Source: Wuchereria bancrofti (taxonomy: Eukaryota > Nematoda > Chromadorea > Rhabditida > Onchocercidae). From it: a stretch of 64,000 nt of DNA. Below the pieces are notes generated by a model that did not search any database, was not told the origin of the DNA, and saw only the letters and a list, made by a program, of their open reading frames with translations. Position numbers and translations under genes: made by a program. This document shows positions 14,169-25,952 of the stretch, in pieces (position 1 is the stretch's first letter; each line of letters opens with the position of its first letter). The stretch covers positions 10,723,251 to 10,787,250 of the forward strand of contig SSBO01000003.1 in the NCBI GenBank assembly GCA_005281725.1, read 5' to 3'.

Positions 14169-17025
14169 TAACGATGGATTGAGCAATTTTTTTTTTGTTG
14201 TCTCTATAATTGCCATTGTTGTTATTCTTCTTATGTGGCTCTAATTGAATAATGGTGTGTTTGGAATTACTGACTACCACAATTATTCATTTTGATAATT
14301 TGTTCTTTGATTATCAAATTTTTTTTTTCTTTCATCGTTTAAGGTTAATTAAGCTCCTGCAATCATTCGTTGGCTTCATGCTTCCAGTGCGTGAGACGAT
14401 TTTTTTTTTTTGCAATTTTAAACTGGTAAATATATAATATGTACGGATGCTAGTCACTGCTTCCTATAATTTTCACTAATGTTTAAAAACTCATACTTTT
14501 GCTTCCATTTTCAAAGTTTTGTGCTTAAATCGACATCGTCACGAAAAATAAAATTTCTTTTAAAGTTTTAAGATTCAAGGCATATTAAATTAAAGAAATG
14601 TGTTGATTCCAATTTTTATGCAAAAATTCTTTCCGCTTGGTTTATTTTTATGTTTTATTTTTTTCTTTGCGTTGTAGAGATGAATAATGAGAAACGAAAA
14701 TAAAGTGTGGGAAAATTTGCACGAAATAAGATTAATTGGAAAGGAGGGAAGACTAGAATGCAAATTCAAAATAAAACTACAATATTCATGTTGTAATGAA
14801 TGCGGTGATTAATATTCAGTGATTAACTGCAAGTCAAACGTCAAATAATTATTATTCGTAGTCAATATTTCGCCAAAACTTAGTAAATAGGAAATGAGAT
14901 GCATATAGTATGCATATTTTTATGATAACTCTATTATTAATCGTGTTGACAAATAAGGCTACTTGAGTCATGTCATGTCAATATAATATTTTTGTGACTA
15001 AATTTGCGTGGTGAGATTTTTGTAAGTGGAAAATTAGAATAGCTAAGTCAATTTTATGCTTAAATCTTTGCTAAAATATTCAATTTTTTTTTACAATTAG
15101 CAGTTCTATAATTATTGTAGAAATTACTCCTCAATTATTCAGTTCCTACCAAACTGATTATCAACTATGATAATTTAAATAATCTAAGTAACAATCATGT
15201 TTGTATTAGTTCTTGTAGAAGTTGTCTTCTAATTAAAGAAAGTCAAATTTGTTTAAAATCATATTCGTAGACATATTGCCGATTTTCTATTTTAATGTGA
15301 TGAAAATCTTTTTTGGATTCCATTATTAAATAATCACTGGTCATTTGTTCTTCATGATTACTTTTTAACTGATATAAAAATTTTGATAAAGCATGCTAAT
15401 CAAAAAAGATTTATCAACGGCTGTAAATGATTATAATTACATTCATACTTGCAATAAAGTACGTTTAACCAATTTTCTGAGTGTTAATAATAATTGATTT
15501 GTATCGAAGAATTCTACCAAATTCCCAATAAACGAAGGTAGTAGTATAGCAGTATCAAAGATGCCTTATCAATCTCGAAAATCACAAAAATATAATGGTG
15601 TAATAGTGTTAGACCTTAGATCTTATCAATTTGGTAAATATTATAAAGGTGGTAGTGTGATAATATTGATTGAGTTTTATCAATTAAGCAAATTATAAAT
15701 GTTGACATATTGATAATAGTGTAATAATACCAAATTGGTAATGGTATAATAGTAAACAAAAAATGAAAGGTATGTTGGTAACAGCATAAAAGTATCAAAG
15801 AGATCTTATCAATAACAGAGGCAATAATACATTGATAAGAACGTAATAGAGGCATTTTCTGTGATTTCTTTTTTCTTGTGATACTTGCGATAAACATTAT
15901 TTTTTATGATAGATTTCTTGTGATAAACCATTATTATTAATAATATTTGCATTTAAATTGGTATCTTCCTAAATCTTTGGCTTAAACTATCACAAAATTT
16001 ACCAAGGATCAGCTGTTAAGTCAAAGTACACGTATATTTACACGTAATAATATACGTGCAGACATATGCAAGAAATATTTGTCATTTGTCATCACCGATT
16101 CAAATTCAAATGGAGGCATAATGACAACTATTTCGTTTACTTTATACTTCCGCATCATTAATTCGTCAATGGCAAGTACAAATAACAAAACAAACTAAAT
16201 GTTTTTTTTTTCTTTTTTTATACATCTCTTTCTAATTTTAACTAATGTTTAGTTTCAAATAATCATTCCTATCATTAATCACACAGGGAAAACGGTAAGA
16301 GAAATCAAATCCGGTTTGCTGATATAAACTTAGGTAGTTTAACTGTCCTATTTATTGCACTTCCCTTCTTCCATCTCTTCGCCCCCTCCATTTCCTCTAA
16401 AATTTCCTTTCATTTTTAATTCATCCGTTTGTAATATTATCATGTGCTTCTGTTTAACATTATATATATACCGAATAATATAAATAAAATTACTGATTAC
16501 TTGGATAAAGTTCTAATATTAAAATAACACCAAGACAATTAATCAAAATGCTCAGTCCTACATATATTCTCATCAAGAATTTAATTATTTTAATTTATTT
16601 ATTTGTTTGTAATGATAATAATCAAATTATTATTAGTTATTCATCCTATTACTATTATTATTGTTAATATTGGTATTAGTATTATTATTAGCAGTATTAG
16701 CATTAGTATTGTTATAACCAATTTTATTAATAACTTAGCATTGTAATTTACTAATAATTGATTAAATTATTAGTTATTTATTAGTTGAGTAGTTAAAATT
16801 ATTCAATTACTTTATTGCTTAAATATTGAAAGCACATTAACTTCTCACATGTATTAGGTGATTTTTGCTTCATGTCATATCACATTTATGTGTTATTCTA
16901 AGTGTTAGTAAGTCTTTCTTTAAGAAAGTTACACAGTTTATCAAAATTAATTTGTAATCAATTAAAGTTACGCAAATGTTTTCTTTTTTGTGTCAAAGTT
17001 CATAATTCATAAATTAAAATTTAGC
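14169..17025. other. Intergenic, EXOSC10 to transporter
   Basis: No exon recognised on either strand. Base composition becomes markedly more A+T-rich across this interval. It contains the degenerate repeat block at about 15540-15860 and an ATT/ATA-rich stretch near 16600-16720. Confidence 0.55.
15540..15860. repeat. Degenerate tandem block with TTATCAAT motif
   Basis: The words CTTATCAAT, TTTATCAAT, GTAATAGTG and CAAATTGGTAA recur in the same order several times with a loose period of about 60 nt, giving an imperfect minisatellite-like block. No gene was found in it. Confidence 0.45.
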
Positions 17026-20000
17026 ATGGCTACAATTACTTCATTAGATATTAATGATGCATCGATGATAAATTATGGGAAACCAAATGGTCTTCACTGG
17101 ATTACTGCTGCATTATTCCTGATAGCTGATATGGCTGGTGCCGGCATTGTTGCATTTCCGATCGCAATGACTCGATCCGGTAAAAAGAAAAATTTGGCGC
17201 ATTAATTTTAGCAAAAGTTGACCATATGATAATTGAATTATTAAAACAAATAATTCAATCATTCAGTGTGATTAAGAACAAAGAACGATAGGGTTAAATC
17301 TTTCTTTCTTGTACGGTTTTTAAAATACAATTGTTAATTATTCAATTAAAAAGTTTAATTTACAACAAATAACATTGTTAATTTCAAAGTTTTCATTTAT
17401 GATATGAAAAAAACAAAAGAAAGTCTGAAAATCCTAATGTTACAACTGAAACATATCTCTATCAAATTTGTTTGATATTACTGATAAATTATGGGTGTAT
17501 CAAATATATATTTTTAAATTTTATGATCTTTTGAAAGTATTGTCAGCTTATTAATAAATTATTTCAAAACAAAAACATTAGAATAGCTATTAATAAATCA
17601 TATAATTATTAACAAATTATTCAAAGGAAAAAAACAGAGTGCTTATAATTTAATAAACCCTTACTATAGGAATTCATTTAATAAATACTAAAATTTCATT
17701 CTTACACTTTCAATTTCATTGATAAATGAAATGAAGAACTGAGCAATTTCAGAAATTATTAAATTAACAATCTAACAAAAAATTATAAATATAATGAATT
17801 TAGGTACTTTTGGTGGTATAATTATTTTGATACTGTTAGCAATTACATTTTGTTATACAGCGTGCATACTATCAAAAAATTGGATTATTATGTGTAAGCG
17901 ATGGACTGTTTATGCTAAACATTGCCGGAAACCGTATCCGGAAATGGCATACCGTGCAATGGGCGCCAATGCAAGGTTTACTTTTCGATGTCTGTTGTAA
18001 TGTTTTGGAGCATTCTTTTCTATTTTTTTTTTATTATTAAAAAAATATTGAAGAGTTGTTTGTTCTTAATTTATAACAAGGAAAAATATTTCAATATGTT
18101 TAATCCAAAAGAAATATTAATATGATTATTTGTTTAAATTTCTAATAAAAAGTCTGTTTTTTTCTGTTAAGTAATCATTTAATTTTAACATGAATATATA
18201 TGGTAATAATTGTTTGATTTAAAAATTTTTCACATTTTTCAGATCTATTTGCTCATTTATTCTCAACACTGTCCTTTTTGGTGTTGCCGTTGTTTTTTGC
18301 TTACTAGCAGCATATATCATTAATGATTTTATCATTTCCATTACTAATTATGATATTGGATTTTGCTATGTTTTGTTATTCGTTACAATAGCTATTTATC
18401 CGATAACATTGTTACGATCACCACAAGATTTTTGGTAATTTTAATTGGATTTATTCCTTTTTTATTTTATAAAAAAAATATTTGAAAAGTTATTTTTGGA
18501 AAGCTTTTTTTTTCGCTTTCAAAATTTGCCCTCAATGAACTATAAAATGTTAATATTTATAAAAGTTTAGTATGATATTTTAATTATTAACAAATTTTTA
18601 TGTATAATTTCACATACAGCAAAAAAAAAATGGAAAGCAACGATAATTAATATTGACCTAATTAATTAACATTGTAATTTTAATAGGTGGGCGGTTGTAT
18701 TAGCTATGCTAACAACACTGTTTTCCGTATTTCTCATCCTTATTGGTTCATGGTTGGATTACGGAAAATGTGGCACTGACCGGAAAAAGTTAATCATCCG
18801 GTTAAATGACATTGTTGCATCTTTCGGTACATACATGTTTGGCTTTGGTGGACACATTGTGTTTCCAAGTGTGCAGCACGACATGAAATATCCAAAACAT
18901 TTTATTCGTTCTGCAATTTTAGCTTTTATCGGTTCTTTTTAATAATATCTCTTCTTTCCTCTATATAAATTTTAATTAAAATAATTAATTGTTAAGAATT
19001 GGAGCAAATAAATTTTATAATAAATAAAACAACTTCGCTTTTTCTTTTTCTCAAAACAAAAAACAAGGAGAAAAGCGATTGTTTTAATGAATTTTGCAAA
19101 AAGAGCGAAAATGAGCATATTGCTTTAAAAAAAGAACAAAAAGCAACGTTTTTTTAAACAAATTTAATTATGTTTATATTTTTGTTCTAATTATAATATT
19201 TTTTAAACAAAACTTTCTCCTTTCTTTTTTATGTATTTTGAAAATAAATCTTTTCATCATTTTTTTTTTTATTTCTTGTACATATTTTAAATAAATTTCT
19301 CACAATTGTTTCAAATTTTCTTCCAAAAAAANGTTCTTAATTTATAACAAGGAAAAATATTTCAATATGTTTAATCCAAAAGAAATATTAATATGATTAT
19401 TTGTTTAAATTTCTAATAAAAAGTCTGTTTTTTTCTGTTAAGTAATCATTTAATTTTAACATGAATATATATGGTAATAATTGTTTGATTTAAAAATTTT
19501 TCACATTTTTCAGATCTATTTGCTCATTTATTCTCAACACTGTCCTTTTTGGTGTTGCCGTTGTTTTTTGCTTACTAGCAGCATATATCATTAATGATTT
19601 TATCATTTCCATTACTAATTATGATATTGGATTTTGCTATGTTTTGTTATTCGTTACAATAGCTATTTATCCGATAACATTGTTACGATCACCACAAGAT
19701 TTTTGGTAATTTTAATTGGATTTATTCCTTTTTTATTTTATAAAAAAAATATTTGAAAAGTTATTTTTGGAAAGCTTTTTTTTTCGCTTTCAAAATTTGC
19801 CCTCAATGAACTATAAAATGTTAATATTTATAAAAGTTTAGTATGATATTTTAATTATTAACAAATTTTTATGTATAATTTCACATACAGCAAAAAAAAA
19901 ATGGAAAGCAACGATAATTAATATTGACCTAATTAATTAACATTGTAATTTTAATAGGTGGGCGGTTGTATTAGCTATGCTAACAACACTGTTTTCCGTA

Positions 20001-23000
20001 TTTCTCATCCTTATTGGTTCATGGTTGGATTACGGAAAATGTGGCACTGACCGGAAAAAGTTAATCATCCGGTTAAATGACATTGTTGCATCTTTCGGTA
20101 CATACATGTTTGGCTTTGGTGGACACATTGTGTTTCCAAGTGTGCAGCACGACATGAAATATCCAAAACATTTTATTCGTTCTGCAATTTTAGCTTTTAT
20201 CGGTTCTTTTTAATAATATCTCTTCTTTCCTCTATATAAATTTTAATTAAAATAATTAATTGTTAAGAATTGGAGCAAATAAATTTTATAATAAATAAAA
20301 CAACTTCGCTTTTTCTTTTTCTCAAAACAAAAAACAAGGAGAAAAGCGATTGTTTTAATGAATTTTGCAAAAAGAGCGAAAATGAGCATATTGCTTTAAA
20401 AAAAGAACAAAAAGCAACGTTTTTTTAAACAAATTTAATTATGTTTATATTTTTGTTCTAATTATAATATTTTTTAAACAAAACTTTCTCCTTTCTTTTT
20501 TATGTATTTTGAAAATAAATCTTTTCATCATTTTTTTTTTTATTTCTTGTACATATTTTAAATAAATTTCTCACAATTGTTTCAAATTTTCTTCCAAAAA
20601 AAAAAAAAAAAAAGTATCTTAACTATGTATCGGTTTCAGACTTAATATCATTGATTATAAGTAAATAGTAATAATAATAATAATTAATAGTAGCAATAAT
20701 GAAAATATGATAACAACAATAGTAATAACAATAATATTAATAGTAATAATAATAATGATGATAATAATAACAATAATAATTAATAATAATAATAGATAAT
20801 CAGAATGAAATATATGGCAGTCTGAGACTTTTTGTAATGATTATTAGTAGGATAAAAATGTTTTCTAAAAAATTGTCGTAGTGGCATTATTTATTGCTGA
20901 ACTAATATTTTTAGAATGTGTAAATTCTTAGCAAATTTTTCATCTTAATTTAATAATCAATGAACAGTTGGAAAATATTAATGAAAAGATGAAGTTGATT
21001 TGACATTAATTAAATGTTAATGAATTGCAATCCATTTTACGACAATTCATTTTATTTAATACTTAATTCATAATCGATTAATAAATGTATATCAATTACA
21101 GCAGTAGCAGTGCTATATTTACCCGTGTCGATACTTGGTTACGTGACGTACGGTAATTCACTCCATGACTCTGTTATCAATTCTATACAAGTACCACATA
21201 ATTCAAATTATTCACTTAACATTTAAAAAATTTCTTTATTCAGTTTTTTATTTGTGGATTTGTCGTCACAAAATTTGTTTTACAGTTAATCACATCAATT
21301 TATTTTAAAAGTTACAATCTTATTTATGAAGACTTTGTTGAAAATTCTGAAACATCAATTTAAATTAAACGCAAACACTAAAATAAAGTGCGCAACAATT
21401 TCTTATGAAACCAATATTGGTAACTTAATGATTTAAATTTTTAAAACTGTTGGATTTTTTCCATTTGAAAAAAAAACCTTTTTTGCATAGTTGAATTTGA
21501 TAATTTTATTGAAATCAAAAGCAAAACTGAATTTGATAACTCTGTTTTGATTAGAAAAAAAGAAATGAATTTATGAATTGTTTTATTATAAAATGAATTA
21601 AGTTAAAGATTGTATTTGAAATGATGAATTCTAAACTTTTAAAATTACTTATTTAATCATATTTTTAAATGCCAAAAAAGTGATCCATTTTTAATTTTAT
21701 AAATTAATTTTTCTTTTTCGACTGGTTGGATTCGACAGTGTGCTAATTTATTCATCGCAGTACATTGCATACTGACATTAACTATAGTGATAAATCCATT
21801 AAATCAAGAAGTGGAAAATTTTGTCAATGCTCCCCATCGTATGTTTTTTTTCTCTCTCTCCCTTCCTCACTCTCTCTCATTTTCTTCTTTTCTTACTTTA
21901 TTTTTGTTCCATGAAATTTTAATGAATTTTACTAACAAATGAAATATATACGATGATTACATTCCCTTATCATATTGTTAACAGTTTAATTTCGACTAGA
22001 TAATAATACCAAATTTTCATTAGTCACATTTTAATTAAGTAACTGTTGTAATTTTTGTCGTTTAATACTGATTAAAATAATTATATTAAATAATAATTGT
22101 TATGTTTTATATATATATATATGTGTCACGTGTATATGTATTTAGATTAGTATTATTAACATTTCAGTATTCAACTTTAGTGTAGACATTGTATAAATTG
22201 ATTGTGTATATTTGAAATAAACAAAAATAGTATCGTAATTATTTATAACTATGTTTATTTAGTTTGTAATTTTTATCACTTCTTTTTTCAATAATCAATT
22301 TACAATTTTACGCTTAAAATTATAAATAGGAACAATTATCAAAATTATTACAACTACTTACTTTCTCATAGTTTATAATTTTGTCATTTTTTATCATTAA
22401 TTTATAATTGTTGATAAGATTGATAATCGTTTCATCATTTATCAAACATCCTGTAAAAGGCATCGTTTTATCATTCATACAATTGTCCTTTTAACAATGA
22501 CTTTTTTTTCACTCATTTCTCATTCTTCCAGAAAAAAACGTGAAATTATTGAGGCACTATGGAAATCATTTTGTTTAATTTTATCCTTAAAATCATTCAA
22601 TAGTAACAATTATCATAATTATTACAATTATTTTCCACTAATTTGTGATTATTATGATTTCTTTAAATTAGTAATTAATTTAATTCTCATCAATTTATAA
22701 TTTCATTGCAGATTTTGGTTGGCATCGTATTATCATTCGTACAATTGTTCTTTTAGCAATTTTATTTGTTGCGGAAACAGTACCCAAATTCGGACCAATC
22801 CTAAATGTTATTGGTGGAAGTACAGTTGCGCTCACATCAGCAATGTTACCGCTTATTTACAATAATTATCTGAACGCATCCATACATGATCCAATTACAA
22901 ATACTTATAAACGACCAACATTTTTACAGTATTAAGTTATTTCGTTTTTCATTTCTTTTTACTACTACAAATTCTTCATTTTCTTTCATTTTTTAATAAA

Positions 23001-24124
23001 ATGAATGAAAAAGAGAAAGTGGAAATAATGAATTACGTAAAAGATTTAATGGTAAAATTAATTTTAAAGCAAAAAAAAGGTAATTAAATGAATAAGTATT
23101 TTGATAAGTTAATATTAAATGAATCAGTAAATATTATCGAATAGATCACACAATAATTTAATCATGAACATTTGTTTATTTTATTTTGTTCAGTTGAAAT
23201 TTTTCAAAAAAATATGTTGAATGATACTTGAGTATTATCCAATTTTTCACTATTTTTCGCTTAAAAATTTTGAAAATTAGTATGAATTATTTTTTGCACT
23301 AATACTACCATTGTAATTGTTGCATAAATGTAATTTAAAATTTTAATTTTTTTTTTAGAGTACTTCAACGAAATTCAAGAAGCAAATTATTGATTGATTT
23401 CATTGTTATTGGTAAGCATACTATAAGCATTTTCTTTTCAAAAAAAACTTTTGTATTTTGTGTCTGTAAAAAGAAAAGTTGAATGAAATTTAAAATTAAC
23501 AACTAAATTTTGATTTCAATTGAATTTGAATGCTTTTGTCCTTCAATTTTTTTATAATGATAAGTAGTCCTATCAAACGATCATTCATTATGTTATTATT
23601 TTTCTTACAAAAAGTTAATAAGCAAAAAATAATAATGATTATTATGACTGATAACAATTTTCTTTCCTAAAATTTTTCATTTCCTTTCTTGTTTTCTGTA
23701 TTTTTCCCAAAAATGACTAGTTTTAAGTATTTTAATGCTTAAGTATTTCAAAATTTTGATTTCTTTTTTGATATCGCTTATTTTTTTTATAATTAATTAA
23801 TAGCAAATAATTAGAATAAAAAATAATGAAATGATAAATTAGTTAAATGTAATGGAATATTTTTCCATGTTTTTAAGTGGAACTTAATCGTAATAATAAT
23901 AATAGTAAAAGAAGAACTTGAAATTATGATACACAATAATAATTATAATTGCTTGAATGATTGCAGTAGTATCGGTACTACTTGGCATGGGGACAACATA
24001 TATTGCTATAATTGATATGTCATCAACAGATTTCACTGCGCCATGCTATTTGTCATTTGCGCAAAGTGCGGCGCAGAATGCATCTGCTCAACTATTATCA
24101 GAGCAATCATCGCTTTGTGATTGA
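17026..24124 (+). CDS. AAAP-family amino-acid transporter
   Basis: Multi-pass transporter of the amino acid/auxin permease (SLC32/36/38-like) superfamily; the substrate cannot be told. Exons: 17026-17179, 17804-17975, 18243-18434, 18687-18931, 21102-21190, 21739-21838, 22712-22928, 23359-23411, 23967-24124. They give 459 residues in frame when the second copy of exons 3-4 (19514-19705, 19958-20202) is left out. Family features are GLHWITAALFLIADMAGAGI in TM1 (residues about 21-40), the AETVPKFGP and GGSTVALTS region near TM9-10, and about ten hydrophobic segments. An acceptor TTTAG ends 1 nt before the ATG. Including the duplicated pair adds 437 nt and joins incompatible phases, so the window as given would encode a broken protein; see the assembly entry. 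Confidence 0.87.
17667..17790. repeat. Diverged dispersed repeat, copy 2
   Basis: Partner of 12204-12330. It shares the core starting GAATTCATTTAATAAATACT and, as in copy 1, lies in an intron upstream of an exon (17804). Confidence 0.5.
18062..19331 (+). repeat. Tandem copy A of transporter exons 3-4
   Basis: This 1270-bp segment reappears at 19333-20602 with a constant offset of 1271 and no difference seen, introns included. It contains transporter exons 3 and 4 and ends in a short A run directly before the single N. Confidence 0.93.
19332..19332. other. Single ambiguous base N at contig join
   Basis: The only N in the window. It sits exactly at the junction between the two identical copies and directly after a homopolymer A run. 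In copy B the same A run is longer, about 19 nt. This fits two contigs whose overlapping ends were abutted instead of merged. Confidence 0.9.
19333..20602 (+). repeat. Tandem copy B of transporter exons 3-4
   Basis: Identical to 18062-19331. It contains second copies of exon 3 (19514-19705) and exon 4 (19958-20202). Copy B continues through the full A run into the unique intron, so either copy could be the redundant one. It is probably not a real duplication, because splicing exon 4A to exon 3B would shift the frame. Confidence 0.9.
20665..20795. repeat. AAT-rich imperfect microsatellite
   Basis: Repeated AAT/ATA units with AGT, ACA and ATG interruptions, inside the transporter intron. Confidence 0.8.
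22459..22498 (+). pseudogene. Decayed copy of transporter exon 7 start
   Basis: This 40-nt stretch matches exon 7 at 22721-22760 in 36 positions. Flanking intron sequence about 22330-22400 is also similar to 22600-22710. It lacks an acceptor and is not part of the model, so it looks like the remnant of a local tandem duplication of the intron end plus exon start. Confidence 0.6.
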
Positions 24125-25247
24125 GTATTTAAATTTCAATACTAATTACTACCAATGTGATTCTTGCTTCTCTGTATGATAGTATGTAATTAATTTTCTT
24201 TCAAATTAAGTAATAAAAAGGATTAAGTAATATAAATAATTTACTGAAAATTTGCATAAACAAGTAGAATGCCCTATTAACAAAAAAAAAAAAAAAAAAA
24301 ATACAAGAAATTAAAAATTGAATGCAGAAGATATAATTAAAAGAGCAATGTATATTATAATTTTTTCTTAAATAAGAAAATTGTTGTATACATGAACAAA
24401 TCGATTTGAGCAAATATATTTGCTAAAAAGTTAACAATAAATAATTAATTGAGAGTAATAAATTAAAAAGAAATGGATAATTATGTATGTGAATGCAAAA
24501 ACTTTGCAATTTTTCTAAAAAAAAATTCATTTTATCAAATTGTTAATACATTTTTGATTTGATTTTTTTTTACCTTTGAGATTATTTCCCCTTTTATCTG
24601 TTTAATTTTTGCTTTTTTCTTTTTTTGTTTTTTTTTTTGTTAGCTTTTTTTAGATATTTTAAATTGAGTTTCCATTTTTTTTTTTCAAAAAAATGAAAAA
24701 GGAACGAAAGAAGGCAAAATGGTCTAATTTAATGATATTTAAAATAGTAAATTTTTTCTTTAACTGTTGCAAATTTTATAATCAAATACCTTCATTGATA
24801 ATATTTTATTTATGTCATTTAAAATGAAAAAAAAAATTAAAAACATTACTTTCACACTGAAATAAACAAAAAAGTAATAGAAAATTTTTGTGAAAAAAGG
24901 ATAAAAATGAATTGAAATGAATTAATTGAACTGAATAAAAAAGACGCATACGAGATAAAATTATATTTCCCATTTACTAGTGATGAAATGAAAAACAAAA
25001 ATGAAAAAATTTCACTAACATTTCCCTTTAAGTGGAAAATGCTATCTATTATTATTAACTTGGAAAAGAATTCATAACTAAAAGAAAAATCGACGAATTC
25101 ATTAAAAAGTTTGACAGATTTGACAATTTCAAACATTTTTATTTATTTTTCATTCATATATTATGTTATTCTCAATTATTTCCATTTAGTGAAACAATTT
25201 TTATCGCATATTGAACGGTTGTTGTTGTTAATTTTGCGCCACTCGAA
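24125..25247. other. Intergenic, A+T-rich
   Basis: Transporter 3' flank. A poly-A run lies near 24283-24302 and homopolymer T/A tracts near 24530-24690. No supportable exon was found on either strand. Confidence 0.5.
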
Positions 25248-25952
25248 ATGCACTATATTGAAGAAGGACAAATCATTGATCAATGGGTTTGCTACTTTAT
25301 GCCCTATGCGCAATTAGTCTAATTAAATAACGCTTCATAATATTTCAAATGCACCAATAAATCCGACAAAAAAAACAGTCATAATATTTTATTATTTATT
25401 TAAAAAAAATTTTTAACAAGTCAAATTGTATCATCACGTATTTTATCCAGCTGTAGTTTTTTTTTTTTCATTTTTATTAAAAGTCTACATCATTTCATAA
25501 TATATTTTTTCCTCAGTAGAACAATTTAAAAATTTTTTGAGTTTTAAAAATGATAAATTTTTGTCTTGCATAAACAATTTGAATTTAATTTATAAAACTA
25601 GAGTTCCCTAAGTTTTTTAATTAATACCAAAAAAAATTCTTGCCAATAGCTTTTTGCTTGAGATAAATTTTATTTACTTCAGCAAAAACTTTTTTCAACT
25701 TTTCGTTTTTTTTTTTTTATTTAGGTAATACAAATACCACTTGCTTTAATACTTCTGGAAATTATTGCAATTTGCATCGTACGTTGCATTTTGGCTTTCT
25801 TAGCAATAACAAAATATAAGCGCAAACGGTATTATTGTCACCAAGCGCCAATTTTGGATAGCTCATATTTTGCTGATGCACCATCATACGTTGAAAAAAA
25901 TTTGGTATTCAATAATCTAGAAAAAGAAAAGATTCAAAATGACAGAAATTAA
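25248..25952 (+). CDS. Possible small one-pass membrane protein
   Basis: Tentative two-exon model: 25248-25316 and 25725-25952, 98 residues. The second exon is the stronger part. It has a clean TTTAG acceptor, opens in phase 0, encodes one hydrophobic helix (IPLALILLEIIAICIV), then a basic stop-transfer stretch (TKYKRKRYY) and a hydrophilic tail. The first exon (MHYIEEGQIIDQWVCYF) fits in phase but has a weak donor (GTCTAA) and a stop codon 33 nt upstream, so the true start may lie elsewhere. No family was recognised. The last helix and tail could also be the end of a multi-pass protein such as a tetraspanin with its other exons missed. Confidence 0.35.

Noticed and set aside
19514..20202. 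A second, paralogous transporter gene
   Set aside because: The copies are identical in exons and introns, meet at an N and are phase-incompatible, so this is an assembly duplicate and not a paralogue.
22532..22610. Additional transporter exon (KKREIIEALWKSFC)
   Set aside because: The transporter reads continuously without it and no in-phase donor was found. It is noted only as part of the local duplication.
25170..25317. Alternative frame IERLLLLILRHSKC as an exon
   Set aside because: Open and acceptor-preceded, but it ends at a stop with no link to the strong downstream exon. The overlapping MHYIEEGQ frame fits phase better.
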